Of a stretch of DNA of 64,000 nucleotides, positions 8,006-17,788 are shown one piece after another. The notes under the pieces are model-generated. The model saw only the letters and a program-made list of their open reading frames with translations, did not search any database and was not told where the DNA came from. The DNA lies in contig LMAJ01000017.1 of assembly GCA_001507425.1 (NCBI GenBank), forward strand, positions 121,885-185,884, in the 5' to 3' direction. Each line of letters begins with the position of its first letter. Position 1 is the stretch's first letter. A program made the translations under genes and the position numbers. The DNA is from Flavobacteriaceae bacterium CRH. Lineage in GTDB: Bacteria; Bacteroidota; Bacteroidia; Flavobacteriales; Flavobacteriaceae.

Positions 8006-11000
8006 TTAGATTTTCTCAATCCATTTTCTTGCGTTAACAAAAGCTTCGTGCCAAGGCGAAACCTCGTCGTTTCTGTCTTTTGGGTAATTCGCCCAGTTCC
8101 ATTGAAAAGTTGAACGCTCAATATGCGGCATCATAACCAAATGTCTTCCCGTTTTGTCACACATCATTGCCGTGTTATAATCAGAACCGTTAGGGTTTGC
8201 AGGATAACCTTCGTAAGCATATTTAGAAACAATGTTGTAGTTTTCTTCGGCAAGAGGTAAATTGAATTTTCCTTCTCCGTGAGAAACCCAAACTCCCAAA
8301 GTACTTCCGGCTAATGTTGATAACATAACCGAATTATTCTCCTGAACTTTTACAGAAGTAAAAATACTTTCGTGTTTCTGGCTTTCGTTATGAAGCATTT
8401 TTCCGTGAACTTCGTGTTCGGGATTAATCACTTCCAATTCCATAAACAACTGACAACCGTTACAAATTCCAACAGACAAAGTATCTTCTCTTTTAAAGAA
8501 ATTATCTAAAGCTGTTTTTGCTTTTTCGTTGTATAAGAAAGCTCCGGCCCAACCTTTAGCAGAACCTAAAACATCTGAGTTAGAGAATCCTCCAACAGCA
8601 CCAATAAACTGAATATCTTCAAGCGTCTCACGACCGGAAATTAAATCCGTCATGTGAACGTCTTTTACATCAAAACCTGCTAAGTACATTGCATTTGCCA
8701 TTTCGCGTTCAGAATTACTTCCTTTTTCACGAATAATAGCCGCTTTTGGTTTTGGTTTCGAAGCATCAATTACTGGTTTTTTTCCTGTAAAGTGTGCTGG
8801 GAAAGTATATTGTAAAACCTGATTTTTATAGTTTTCGAAACGTGCCTGAGCTCTTCCGTTTTTAGATTGTTTTTGATCTAATAAATAAGAAGTTTCAAAC
8901 CAAACGTCACGGTAAGTTGGAATATCTAATTTATAATCTGCAAATTCTAAAACTGCAGTATTTTGAACTGAACCAATTTTGAAGAATTCGAGATTGTTGG
9001 CGCTTAATTTAGCTTCAACTGCAGCATCCGATTTAGCCTGGAAAACAATTCCGATATTTTCTGCGAAAAGGATTTTTAATAAATCTTTTTCTGGGAAAGC
9101 TGAGAAATCAATTTTTACTCCAAGGTTTACATCAGCAAAACACAATTCTAATAAAGTAGTAATTAAACCACCGCTTCCGATATCGTGTCCGGCTAAAATC
9201 TGGCTTTCGCCGATTAATTCCTGAACGGTATTAAAAGCATTTTTAAAGAACTTCGCCTCTTTTATAGTAGAAGTTTCGTTTCCGATCGTGTTTCTGATTT
9301 GTGCGAAAGATGAACCTCCTAATTTGAAATCATCCTGAGACAAATTGATATAATAAATAGAATCTCCGTTTTTCTGTAAAACCGGTTCAACTACTTTTCT
9401 GATATCTGTACAATTTCCTCCAGCAGAAATAATAACCGTTCCCGGCGCAATTACTTCGTCATTTGGATATTTTTGTTTCATCGAAAGTGAATCTTTTCCT
9501 GTTGGAATATTGATTCCCAATTCGATTGCGAAATCAGAACAACCTTCAACAGCAGCGTACAAACGAGCGTCTTCACCTTCGTTTTTACAAGCCCACATCC
9601 AGTTTGCAGATAATGAAATACCTTTTAAACCATCTTTAATCGGTGCCCAGACAATGTTTGATAACGATTCTGCAATAGCATTTCTGCTTCCCGCAACCGG
9701 ATCAATCAAAGCTGCAATAGGAGCGTGGCCAATAGAAGTTGCAATTCCTTCTTTACCTAAATAATCCAGAGCCATTACGCCGACATTATTCAAAGGCAAT
9801 TGTAACGGACCTGCATTTTGTTGTTTAGCGACTTTTCCACCTACGCAACGGTCTACTTTATTTGTTAACCAGTCTTTAGAACCAACAGCTTCTAAACGTA
9901 AAACGTCTTTTAAATAACTTTCGAAATCATTTGCTGAATACGAAACATCAGCATATTTTCTATCGATAGTTTTGTCGTTCATAACCGTTTTTGGAGAACT
10001 TCCGAAGAAATCTTCTAAAGCATAATCCATCGGTTTTGAACCATTTGATTTAGATTCGAAAGTAAAACGGTGATCTCCCGTTACATCTCCAACCTGATAC
10101 ATTGGCGAACGCTCTCTGTCAGCGATTCTTTGTAAAATATCAATATCTTTTTGACCAATAACCAATCCCATTCTTTCCTGAGATTCGTTTCCGATAATTT
10201 CTTTTGCAGAAAGTGTAGGATCTCCAACAGGTAATTTATCCAAATCGATTAATCCACCCGTTTCTTCCACCAATTCCGAAAGACAGTTTAAATGTCCTCC
10301 AGCTCCGTGATCGTGAATCGAAACAATTGGGTTATTGTCGCTTTCTACCAAACCACGAATGGCATTGGCAGCACGTTTTTGCATTTCTGGGTTTGAACGC
10401 TGAATCGCATTTAATTCGATTCCTGAACCGAAAGCTCCAGTATCTGCAGATGAAACCGCAGCTCCACCCATACCAATTCTATAATTTTCTCCTCCAAGAA
10501 TTACGATTTTATCGCCTTCTTGTGGTTTCTTTTTAATTGCCTGATCTAATTTTCCGTAACCAATTCCTCCCGCCTGCATGATTACTTTATCGTAACCAAT
10601 TTTACGGTCGTTTTCTGAATGTTCGAAAGTTAAAACTGAACCTGTAATTAGCGGCTGACCGAATTTATTTCCAAAATCAGAAGCTCCGTTTGAAGCTTTT
10701 ATCAAAATATCCATTGGCGTTTGGTACAGCCATTTTCTTTCTTCAACAGCATTTTCCCATTTTCTTTCGTCATTCAAACGAGAATACGAAGTCATATAAA
10801 CTGCAGTTCCTGCCAATGGCAATGAACCTTGACCACCTGCTAAACGGTCACGAATTTCTCCTCCTGAACCTGTTGCTGCTCCGTTAAAAGGCTCCACGGT
10901 TGTTGGAAAATTGTGTGTTTCTGCTTTTAAAGATAAAACCGAATCAAATTCTTTGATCTCGTAATAATCTGGTTTGTCGGCCGATTTTGGCGCAAACTGC

Positions 11001-11659
11001 TGCACTTTTGGTCCTTTTACAAAAGCAACGTTGTCTTTATAAGCAGACACGATATCGTTAGGATTTTCCTGTGATGTTTTTTTGATTAATTTGAAAAGAG
11101 AAGTTTCTTTTTCTTCACCGTCAATTACAAAAGTTCCGTTGAAAATTTTGTGACGACAGTGTTCTGAATTGGCTTGTGAGAAAGCAAAAATCTCAGAATC
11201 CGTTAATTTTCTTCCCAGTTTTACAGCAAGATTGTCTAAATAATCAACTTCTTCCTGGCTTAAAGCCAAACCTTCTACTTTGTTATACGTTGCAATGTCA
11301 TCGATTTCCAAAATTGGTTCCGGCTGAACATTAATAGTGAAAATTTCCTGATCTAAGTGATTGAATTTTTGTGAAAGCATTGGATCAAAATCGGTAAAGT
11401 CTTCCGTTGCCGGATGAAATTCTTCAATTCTGATAATGCCAGGAATACCCATATTCTGAGTAATTTCTACAGCATTTGTACTCCAGGGTGTGATCATTGT
11501 GGCACGTGGACCAACAAAAAAATCCGTCAAGGCGGATTTTTCGATCTTATTAGAGTTGGCAAAAAGCCAGTTTAATTTTGAAATGTCTTGAGCCGAAATT
11601 TCGTTTTGCGTTTGTACCGCGAAAACAGTTTTGCTTTGGTTTTCAAAGAAATGGATCAT
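8006..11659 (-). CDS. purL: Phosphoribosylformylglycinamidine synthase, single-chain type
   Basis: 1217 residues from the chosen start (MIHFFENQ). Catalyses the ATP- and glutamine-dependent conversion of FGAR to FGAM in de novo purine synthesis. Visible parts: an N-terminal PurS-like domain; a linker and first synthetase domain with FSQANSEHCRHKIF and ETHNFPTTVEPFNGAATGSGG-type motifs (interrupted here); a second AIRS-like half; and a C-terminal class-I glutaminase domain with nucleophile loop VGICNGCQLFMEL and the His/Glu end at MMPHIERS. An upstream in-frame ATG at 11791 would add 44 residues, but a TTG-N20-TAAATTTG promoter lies between the two, so the shorter start is right. It stands alone, not in a pur operon. 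Confidence 0.97.
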   Translation of the reverse strand: MIHFFENQSKTVFAVQTQNEISAQDISKLNWLFANSNKIEKSALTDFFVGPRATMITPWSTNAVEITQNMGIPGIIRIEEFHPATEDFTDFDPMLSQKFNHLDQEIFTINVQPEPILEIDDIATYNKVEGLALSQEEVDYLDNLAVKLGRKLTDSEIFAFSQANSEHCRHKIFNGTFVIDGEEKETSLFKLIKKTSQENPNDIVSAYKDNVAFVKGPKVQQFAPKSADKPDYYEIKEFDSVLSLKAETHNFPTTVEPFNGAATGSGGEIRDRLAGGQGSLPLAGTAVYMTSYSRLNDERKWENAVEERKWLYQTPMDILIKASNGASDFGNKFGQPLITGSVLTFEHSENDRKIGYDKVIMQAGGIGYGKLDQAIKKKPQEGDKIVILGGENYRIGMGGAAVSSADTGAFGSGIELNAIQRSNPEMQKRAANAIRGLVESDNNPIVSIHDHGAGGHLNCLSELVEETGGLIDLDKLPVGDPTLSAKEIIGNESQERMGLVIGQKDIDILQRIADRERSPMYQVGDVTGDHRFTFESKSNGSKPMDYALEDFFGSSPKTVMNDKTIDRKYADVSYSANDFESYLKDVLRLEAVGSKDWLTNKVDRCVGGKVAKQQNAGPLQLPLNNVGVMALDYLGKEGIATSIGHAPIAALIDPVAGSRNAIAESLSNIVWAPIKDGLKGISLSANWMWACKNEGEDARLYAAVEGCSDFAIELGINIPTGKDSLSMKQKYPNDEVIAPGTVIISAGGNCTDIRKVVEPVLQKNGDSIYYINLSQDDFKLGGSSFAQIRNTIGNETSTIKEAKFFKNAFNTVQELIGESQILAGHDIGSGGLITTLLELCFADVNLGVKIDFSAFPEKDLLKILFAENIGIVFQAKSDAAVEAKLSANNLEFFKIGSVQNTAVLEFADYKLDIPTYRDVWFETSYLLDQKQSKNGRAQARFENYKNQVLQYTFPAHFTGKKPVIDASKPKPKAAIIREKGSNSEREMANAMYLAGFDVKDVHMTDLISGRETLEDIQFIGAVGGFSNSDVLGSAKGWAGAFLYNEKAKTALDNFFKREDTLSVGICNGCQLFMELEVINPEHEVHGKMLHNESQKHESIFTSVKVQENNSVMLSTLAGSTLGVWVSHGEGKFNLPLAEENYNIVSKYAYEGYPANPNGSDYNTAMMCDKTGRHLVMMPHIERSTFQWNWANYPKDRNDEVSPWHEAFVNARKWIEKI

Positions 11660-11688
11660 TGTGATGTGTAGTTTGTTGTATTGAGGTG

Positions 11689-11719
11689 CAAATTTAGTGT
11701 AAATAAATAGTAAGCGCAA
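11689..11719 (-). promoter_or_regulatory. purL promoter
   Basis: On the minus strand TTG (11717-11719), 20 bp, then TAAATTTG (11689-11696), 30 bp upstream of the purL ATG. This fits the Bacteroidota consensus TTG-N19/20-TAnnTTTG and decides the start of purL. No purine riboswitch-like structure is visible in the short leader. Confidence 0.7.
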
Positions 11720-11791
11720 ATTTGAAAACAAACTCTTTTGAAAAAAAATAAAGCTGCCTTTTTCTTGCATTTTTTTTCTAAAAAGACGCAA

Positions 11792-12214
11792 AATCAGTAG
11801 GGTTTAGTTCTCATAAATTTGGCAGATTTATTAAAAAAATAACAGTATTATAATCTGCTAAATAGCTAAATCCGAAAGAAAAAAATAAACTTTAAAAGAA
11901 AGAAATCAAAGTTGAAACTTAGCATCTTTGAAAGAAGAAATCTGCAAAATTTCCGAAATTTAGGCGTAAAGAAAAAAATCAATTCCTGCCAAAATTCTCT
12001 AATACATATAAAAAAAGCAGCATATTGCCGTTTTTTGGTTCATGATAATCTATTTTTTAATCGCGCAAAGGTGCAAAGACACAAAGTTTTTTAGTTTCAC
12101 GCAGATTTTGTAGATAAAAACTAATTTAAAAATTTAAGATTTAAATAATTCTAAAATAAATCTGCTCAATCTGCCAAATCTGCGTGAAAAAATTAAATCT
12201 ATAGGTAAAACAAA
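11792..12214. repeat. Non-coding spacer with an inverted repeat
   Basis: About 420 bp without a convincing gene. It holds a 16-bp inverted repeat, TTTCACGCAGATTTTG at 12095-12110 and its near-complement at 12174-12189, i.e. an imperfect ~95-bp hairpin. A degenerate terminator-like hairpin of the AAAGCAGCATATTGCCG type lies near 12010-12035. A small open frame at 11912-12094 has no coding character and is ignored. Confidence 0.5.
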
Positions 12215-12238
12215 AAAAGCGGCAATATTGCCGCTTTT
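12215..12238. terminator. Terminator downstream of the nuclease gene
   Basis: A perfect 11-bp stem AAAAGCGGCAA / TTGCCGCTTTT with a 2-nt loop and T-runs in both directions, about 24 bp beyond the nuclease stop codon. Confidence 0.85.
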
Positions 12239-12261
12239 TAATTTAGTAAGCACTCGTTTTA

Positions 12262-14112
12262 TTAGTTGATGATTATCTTTTTAATTAGAGTTTTAGAATC
12301 TTTCACTATTTTAACCACATAAATTCCTTTTGCAAGATGACTTACTGCTATTGCAGAATCTGTTGTGTTTTGTTTTTCGAAAACTTTTTGTCCCGCAAAT
12401 GAAACGATTTCAATAGAATAAGGAGTTTCTGAATTTCCTAAACCAATATTAAAGTTTCCGTCAGAAGGATTTGGATAAATGATAATTTCATCAGATTCTG
12501 CAACAATTTCTTCTTCAACAGGTTTTGCCATTTTGCTGGCCAAATTGTTACAAGTATCAGTTGTATAAGAATCCCATTGCGAACTCAAATTGAAAGTTGT
12601 TGTTGGAGAAGTTACAGTCGATTTTCTTCTTAAAGTCACATCAACAGCAAAATTTGCAGTTCCGCCGCTAAAAGTTCCGATGATGTCAATTAAAACGCCA
12701 TTTTTGAATAAACCTACGGCATCATTTCCGTTAAAAGTTAATTCTGTTGCCGTTGTAGAAATATTCGCAGCGCTTGTAGAAAAGCAAGTTGAAGAAATAG
12801 AACTGTTTACGACAACGTATTTACTTCCAGTCGTTAATGTACCGCTTAAAGCTAAACCTGTGCTCCATGCTCCGGCGCCATTCGTTTGTTTTTTGATCGT
12901 ATAAGCAGATAAACTAACCGAACTTCCGGTATTATTGGCAATTTCCAGTGCTTTATTATTTCCTGAACCTTCAATATATTCAGAGAAAAGTAAATCGGTT
13001 GCAGATCCGCCAGTTCCGCCACTTGCGTTAGTTGTAACAGAAATGGTACTGCTTGAAGCAGAAGCATTTCCTGCCGCATCTTTTGCTTTTACATAAATTG
13101 AATAAGCTGTAGAAGCCGTTAAACCAGTAATCGTTGCTGTTAATCCTGAAACAGTTGTTTTTAAAGCACTATTCGCATAAACATCATAACCTGTAACGGC
13201 AACGTTATCTGAAGAAGCGCTCCACGAAAGTGTAATAGAAGTTGAAGTTTTTGCTGTTGAAGCCAAACTCGTTGGTGCAGTTGGTGCCTGAGTATCTGTA
13301 GAAGATGTTCCGCCCCAAATTTGATTTACATATTCCGGATGATCGATATACGGATTTCTATTATTTTGACGCGCATAAATGGCATTGTTTCGGGCAATTT
13401 CGCGCGCACTTACAGGATCTTGTGCATTCCATGCTAAAAGCACACTTAAAAATGCAGCTGTAAATACTTTATTGCTTGAACCATCAAACATTGGATAAGA
13501 ATAACCTGCAACCGTATTTTCATAACGGGTTGCAAAATAAAAATACATTCTGGCAATATCGCCTTTAAAAGCATTTACGGGTTCGAAAACAGTTCCTGAA
13601 TATCCGGATACTGAACTTGATCCTAATTTGCTTCCGTTTTGAGAAGTATAGGTTACTGAACTTACCGTGCCATGCGGATAATTAGAACGCATTCCGTTTA
13701 CTTTTCCGTCCGTTGGTGTAATAAAATGCGCATCGGCAACCATGGGTGATGCCTCATTAAAAACTGATTGTGGAATAATATGTTCTCTGTTATAACAATC
13801 GCCTTCAACAGAATAATTCCCGCATCTTTGTGTACTTCCTGTACTATAATTATAAGGATCTGTTCCTGATGGATTTTCAGAATACATGTCTAAAACAGTC
13901 CCGTCATTTTCGTAAAAATTATCAACGTCAGAAGTTTGATACGTTGTGTACAAACCTGCATAACCGTTATCTGTATGTCCTTTAATGATGTTGTACAATT
14001 GTGTTTTTAAAGTGTAACCGGTTCCTGTTGCTGTATTGTAATAGCCTGAAGGTATTTGGGCAAAACCGAATGTAACGAACAGCAATAATAAATAAGAGTA
14101 GCTTTTTTTCAT
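12262..14112 (-). CDS. Secreted endonuclease I with FN3, lamin-tail and T9SS sorting domains
   Basis: 616 residues. Signal peptide at 1-18 (MKKSYSYLLLLFVTFGFA). The endonuclease I / NucM-type domain is at about 25-265, with the catalytic segment NREHIIPQSVF (His111) and DAHFITPTDGKVN. A fibronectin III domain follows at about 275-365 (APTAPTSLASTAKTSTSITL start), then a lamin-tail domain at about 370-530 (LLFSEYIEGSGNNKALEI). The last ~75 residues are a Por secretion tail (IIIYPNPSDGNFNIGL..KGIYVVKIVKDSKTLIKKIIIN). Established family knowledge: such proteins leave through T9SS and degrade extracellular DNA. Monocistronic between two spacers. Confidence 0.93.
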   Translation of the reverse strand: MKKSYSYLLLLFVTFGFAQIPSGYYNTATGTGYTLKTQLYNIIKGHTDNGYAGLYTTYQTSDVDNFYENDGTVLDMYSENPSGTDPYNYSTGSTQRCGNYSVEGDCYNREHIIPQSVFNEASPMVADAHFITPTDGKVNGMRSNYPHGTVSSVTYTSQNGSKLGSSSVSGYSGTVFEPVNAFKGDIARMYFYFATRYENTVAGYSYPMFDGSSNKVFTAAFLSVLLAWNAQDPVSAREIARNNAIYARQNNRNPYIDHPEYVNQIWGGTSSTDTQAPTAPTSLASTAKTSTSITLSWSASSDNVAVTGYDVYANSALKTTVSGLTATITGLTASTAYSIYVKAKDAAGNASASSSTISVTTNASGGTGGSATDLLFSEYIEGSGNNKALEIANNTGSSVSLSAYTIKKQTNGAGAWSTGLALSGTLTTGSKYVVVNSSISSTCFSTSAANISTTATELTFNGNDAVGLFKNGVLIDIIGTFSGGTANFAVDVTLRRKSTVTSPTTTFNLSSQWDSYTTDTCNNLASKMAKPVEEEIVAESDEIIIYPNPSDGNFNIGLGNSETPYSIEIVSFAGQKVFEKQNTTDSAIAVSHLAKGIYVVKIVKDSKTLIKKIIIN

Positions 14113-14421
14113 AAATAATAGTTTAAAATTTGGTTGTTTAATAGCTCTGAATAAATTTCAATAAATTGATTATTAGAAATTTAATTTAGTAATTGTACCA
14201 AATCTACTACTTTTATGAATACGATACGTTAAGCGATCTTTAATTTTAGATATATTTTCTTACGGTTGTTTTTTTGCCACTAAGGCGTAAAGTCGCAAAG
14301 TTTTTTAATCTCGCAAAGTCGCGAAGTCGCAAAGATTTTTTGCTTTACTTATAAATTAAACTTTGCGAGAAAAATTCACACAGAACTTAAATTTCTTATA
14401 TCACTTATATGGTTTAGAAAA
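14113..14421. other. Intergenic region with CGCAAAG repeats
   Basis: 309 bp with no gene. Positions ~14276-14372 contain several copies of TCGCAAAG/GTCGCGAAG and end in the inverse AAACTTTGCGAG, giving an imperfect hairpin of a kind seen in several spacers of this window. Confidence 0.5.
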
Positions 14422-15936
14422 TTACTTTGGCAAAACAGCACTTTGATAAGCACCCAAATCCGGAGGAGAAGTTCTCGTACTTCCTATAATATCTAATGGA
14501 ATTATATACGCCGGATTCCCTTTCGCAAAAGCGGCAGAAGTATTATCGATATTGAATTTATTCTGATTTACATTATAAAATTTCGGATTTTCATTTAAGA
14601 TAATATTGTTGTAATGTTGAGTGTCTGTTTTAAATTGATAATCGGCATTTGTTGAAGAACTGCTGAATTTCAACAAACAATTATTGAGTTGATATACAAA
14701 AGCAGCATTGGCATTTTTACTCAAATTGAATTCATTGGTATTTGAACCATAGATGATACAATTGTTGAAAGTTGCCTGAGTCAACGGATTCGTTTCCGGA
14801 GTTGCGCCGGCCAAACTATTACTTAAATTAACAGCAAGATGCGAACTGCTTTGCCAATTGTTATAGAAAGTGGAATGTGTAAAAGTGTAATTTCCACCAT
14901 AAACACAAGATAAACTGGCTAAACCAGAATAATTAATGACAAGGTTTTCAGCATTAATTCGGGCATTTTGAGCGAGAATTCCATATTCGGCACAATTATA
15001 AATCTGCGTATTTTTTATCTGAACCGTTGTAGCATCCTGATTTCTGATATCTAAACCAATAAAACCATTTTTTAAGGTTAAATTATTGATGGAATGATTT
15101 GTACTTCCATTCGCCAAAATAACAGATTTCCATTGTCCGGGAATATCTGAATATTCAGGTTCCAGACGATCACCTTCAAACACAACTTCGTTTTCTAATT
15201 TAGCAGTTGTTGAAACAGTTCCATTAATTTGAAGAGAAGCTTTATCATCAACAAAAAGACCTGAATTAGCATGAAAATGAACTCTCGCACCGGCTTCAAA
15301 AGTGACCGTTTTATTTTCAGGAACGCCTGCGTAACCGTAAATCACATACGGTTTCTGATTGTTGAAATTCAATTCATTTCCGTTTACAGCATCATTTTCA
15401 TCCAAATAAAAACCATCAACGGCTTTTCCGTCAATTTGTATTTTTTCTTTTGTTCCGTCAGGATTTTGTTTCGGATATAAAAAAACAGAATCCTGAATCA
15501 GGGTTACCAGCGCCACTTCCTGAAGATTGGCGCCACTATCAAACTGAATTTCATCAGTATATAAAAAATCCGTTGGGTTTGCATCTGTAATATCTGCCGT
15601 AGTTTCGATGAAAATGTATAAACTGTCTTTGGCTAACAGGGTTACATTGCTAAAAATTTTACCGTTATTTCCGTTCATACCGTCAACCGTCATTCGGTAT
15701 TTAGAATTCAATCCTTTTTTGAGCTGAATTATTGGAATGGAAATATCGTCTTTACTTTTATTGTACACTTTAAGTTGGTACGTGCTTGAACCAATATTTT
15801 TAAAAACAGTATCCAAATAAACCGTGTCTTTTGAAAACTTCAAATCTCCGGAATTGGCAACGGTATCAAAATCAGTTCTGCAGGAACTGAAAACTAAAAG
15901 TAAACCAAGAATGAAAAGTGTAAAGTAATAACGCAT
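14422..15936 (-). CDS. Lipoprotein with right-handed beta-helix repeats
   Basis: 504 residues from the start MRYYFTLFILGLLLVFSSC; an in-frame ATG 21 bp upstream would spoil the signal peptide. The lipobox FSSC gives Cys19 as the anchor. Residues 30-200 form a beta-rich N-terminal domain (AVDGFYLDENDAVNGNEL region, interrupted). Residues ~200-450 carry right-handed beta-helix-like rungs (VTFEAGARVHFHANSGLFVDD.., NLTLKNGFIGLDIRN, IYNCAEYGILAQNARINAENLVI in pieces). The end ..GSTRTSPPDLGAYQ is typical of such surface beta-helix proteins. Possible polysaccharide binding or cleavage is only an inference; no catalytic motif was identified. Confidence 0.75.
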   Translation of the reverse strand: MRYYFTLFILGLLLVFSSCRTDFDTVANSGDLKFSKDTVYLDTVFKNIGSSTYQLKVYNKSKDDISIPIIQLKKGLNSKYRMTVDGMNGNNGKIFSNVTLLAKDSLYIFIETTADITDANPTDFLYTDEIQFDSGANLQEVALVTLIQDSVFLYPKQNPDGTKEKIQIDGKAVDGFYLDENDAVNGNELNFNNQKPYVIYGYAGVPENKTVTFEAGARVHFHANSGLFVDDKASLQINGTVSTTAKLENEVVFEGDRLEPEYSDIPGQWKSVILANGSTNHSINNLTLKNGFIGLDIRNQDATTVQIKNTQIYNCAEYGILAQNARINAENLVINYSGLASLSCVYGGNYTFTHSTFYNNWQSSSHLAVNLSNSLAGATPETNPLTQATFNNCIIYGSNTNEFNLSKNANAAFVYQLNNCLLKFSSSSTNADYQFKTDTQHYNNIILNENPKFYNVNQNKFNIDNTSAAFAKGNPAYIIPLDIIGSTRTSPPDLGAYQSAVLPK

Positions 15937-15950
15937 TTGAATATGTTTTT

Positions 15951-16032
15951 TTGCCACAGATTAAAAGGATTACATTGATTTTTGCACAAGTCAAAAAAAT
16001 TAATCTGTAAAAATCTGTGAAATCTGTGGCAA
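15951..16032. repeat. Inverted repeat TTGCCACAGATT
   Basis: TTGCCACAGATT at 15951-15962 and its exact complement AATCTGTGGCAA at 16021-16032, with a second inner AATCTGT nearby. It lies in the divergent spacer between the beta-helix lipoprotein and the thioesterase. Confidence 0.75.
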
Positions 16033-16184
16033 AAAAAAAGTTTTCAGCCAAAGATTGATATTGATTGTTTTTGTAAAAATAGCAAAAAACTTACATGTTC
16101 GTAAATGAATTTTAATAATAGAATTGTATTTTCTAATTTGTATCTTATCTTTTCTTTAATTTTACGATTTTAAAGCTAATTTTA

Positions 16185-16616
16185 ATGAATTATACTAAAG
16201 AACAAATTATAGCGTATTGCAACGATTTTTCAAAAAATACGTTGATGGAAACGCTAAAAATTGAATATATAGATGCGGGCGAAGACTTTTTAGTAGCCAA
16301 AATGCCTGTAAATCCAAGCGTTCACCAACCAATGGGATTGCTGCACGGAGGTGCATCAGTTGCTTTGGCTGAAAGTGTTGGCAGTGCTGCATCGCATTTT
16401 TTTATCAATCCAAAAGAACAGGAAATACGCGGAATCGAAATCTCAGCAAATCACCTAAAAAGTATTCGCGAAGGCGTTGTTTTTGGTACGGCACGTATTA
16501 TTCATAAAGGGAGAAGCCTTCATTTATGGGAAATTAAAATTACGGACGAAGCCGGAAACCTGATTTCGCTTTGTAAACTTACTAATATGGTTTTGGAGAA
16601 AAAGAAAACCGAATAG
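16185..16616 (+). CDS. Hotdog-fold thioesterase (PaaI/MenI type)
   Basis: 143 residues, the normal size for a single hotdog domain. The diagnostic segment NPSVHQPMGLLHGGASVALAES (written here as family pattern, about residues 43-65) contains the HGG loop, and GIEISANHLKSIREG is the second conserved strand. It starts only 5 bp upstream of the isochorismate synthase gene, which favours hydrolysis of 1,4-dihydroxy-2-naphthoyl-CoA in menaquinone synthesis (MenI role) over a phenylacetate role. The MenI assignment is an inference from context. Confidence 0.85.
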   Translation: MNYTKEQIIAYCNDFSKNTLMETLKIEYIDAGEDFLVAKMPVNPSVHQPMGLLHGGASVALAESVGSAASHFFINPKEQEIRGIEISANHLKSIREGVVFGTARIIHKGRSLHLWEIKITDEAGNLISLCKLTNMVLEKKKTE

Positions 16617-16621
16617 AACCT

Positions 16622-17704
16622 ATGAACGACTTTTTTTCTACCATAAGAAAACATCAAGAGCAAAAATTACCTTTTGTAATTTATTCTAAACCTAATTCGT
16701 CGAGTATTTTTGCGCTTTTGCAGCAGGATGATACGTTGTATAAAGTTTCTGATTACAGCGAAAAAGGTTTTGTTTTTGCCTCTTTTGATGAAAAACAACT
16801 GATTTTAATTCCTGAAAAACAATCTAAAATTATAAGTGCAGAACAACGTGAAGTGAACTTTAATTTTAATGAAATTGATGATCTGACTTTTGATGCTGAA
16901 GCTAAAATGCATTACGAAACTTTAGTCGAAAAAGGAATTGATGCTATTAAAAAGGAAGAATTCAAAAAAGTAGTTTTATCAAGATCTGAAAAAATTGATT
17001 TGGCTGATTTTGATTTTGTGATCACTTTTCAGCGTTTAATACACATGTATCCGGGTACTTTTACCTATTGTTTTTTTCATCCTGAAATAGGGCTTTGGAT
17101 AGGAGCAACGCCGGAACAATTATTAAAGGCAAATGGAAATGCTTTTGAAACTACCGCTTTGGCAGGAACTCAAAAAGCCGAATTGGAAGCTGAGATTTCA
17201 TGGCAGCAAAAGGAAAAAGACGAACAGCAATATGTGACTGATTTTATTGTAAAAAGATTACGCGAAGTAGCTTCATCTGTTGTGGTTACAGAACCGTACA
17301 GCATTAAAGCTGGATCAATCTGGCATATTAAAACGGATATTTCAGGCGTTTTAAACGAGAGCTCAACATTACAAGAAGTAATTGATACTTTGCACCCAAC
17401 GCCGGCCGTTTGCGGTTTGCCAAAGAAAAAGGCAAAAGCGTTTATCATTGAAAACGAAAATTACGACAGAACTTTTTACACTGGTTTTCTGGGTGAATTA
17501 AACAGCAGTTATGCCAATAAATCGACAAGCTCTGATTTATTTGTAAATTTAAGAAGCATGCAAATTAAGGAAATGTCGGCGATTTTATATATGGGATGCG
17601 GCATTACCAAAGAAAGTGTTCCTGAAAAAGAGTGGGAGGAAAGCGTCAATAAATCGATGACAATGAAAAGGGTTTTGAATATAAAAAAGAATAGTAGTTG
17701 TTAA
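16622..17704 (+). CDS. menF: Isochorismate synthase (chorismate-binding enzyme)
   Basis: 360 residues. The chorismate-binding domain occupies about 100-355, with motifs KKVVLSRSE, GATPEQLL, TTALAGTQ, LHPTPAVCGLPK, ENYDRTFYTGFLGE, LFVNLRSMQI and the Mg/chorismate end MGCGITKES. This pattern fits the MenF/EntC/DhbC group that converts chorismate to isochorismate, the first step towards menaquinone, the respiratory quinone of this phylum. Pairing with the thioesterase 5 bp upstream supports menaquinone over siderophore synthesis, and no NRPS or entB-like gene is near. menD, which often follows in relatives, is absent here. Confidence 0.85.
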   Translation: MNDFFSTIRKHQEQKLPFVIYSKPNSSSIFALLQQDDTLYKVSDYSEKGFVFASFDEKQLILIPEKQSKIISAEQREVNFNFNEIDDLTFDAEAKMHYETLVEKGIDAIKKEEFKKVVLSRSEKIDLADFDFVITFQRLIHMYPGTFTYCFFHPEIGLWIGATPEQLLKANGNAFETTALAGTQKAELEAEISWQQKEKDEQQYVTDFIVKRLREVASSVVVTEPYSIKAGSIWHIKTDISGVLNESSTLQEVIDTLHPTPAVCGLPKKKAKAFIIENENYDRTFYTGFLGELNSSYANKSTSSDLFVNLRSMQIKEMSAILYMGCGITKESVPEKEWEESVNKSMTMKRVLNIKKNSSC

Positions 17705-17708
17705 AAAA

Positions 17709-17785
17709 GTTTCAGGTTTCAGGTTTCAAGTTTCAGGTTGCTGGAACGTGAAACCTGAAACTTGAAACCTGAAACCTGAAACCTG
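17709..17785. repeat. Inverted array of a 7-bp tandem repeat (GTTTCAG/AAACCTG... type)
   Basis: Four GTTTCAG/GTTTCAA heptamers (17709-17736), a two-heptamer centre, then five AAACCTG/AAACTTG heptamers (17751-17785), all in one 7-bp register. The two arms are complementary and can fold into a ~28-bp hairpin between two convergent genes, where it may act as a terminator. The same heptamer family recurs at 52594-52628. Confidence 0.85.
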
Positions 17786-17788
17786 AAA

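Noticed and set aside
11660..11791. 44-residue N-terminal extension of purL
   Set aside because: A good promoter (TTG-N20-TAAATTTG) lies inside it, and the family starts at the MIHFFENQ methionine; the extension is lysine- and phenylalanine-rich junk.
12590..13079. Frames over the nuclease gene on both strands
   Set aside because: Shadows of the FN3 and lamin-tail coding sequence.
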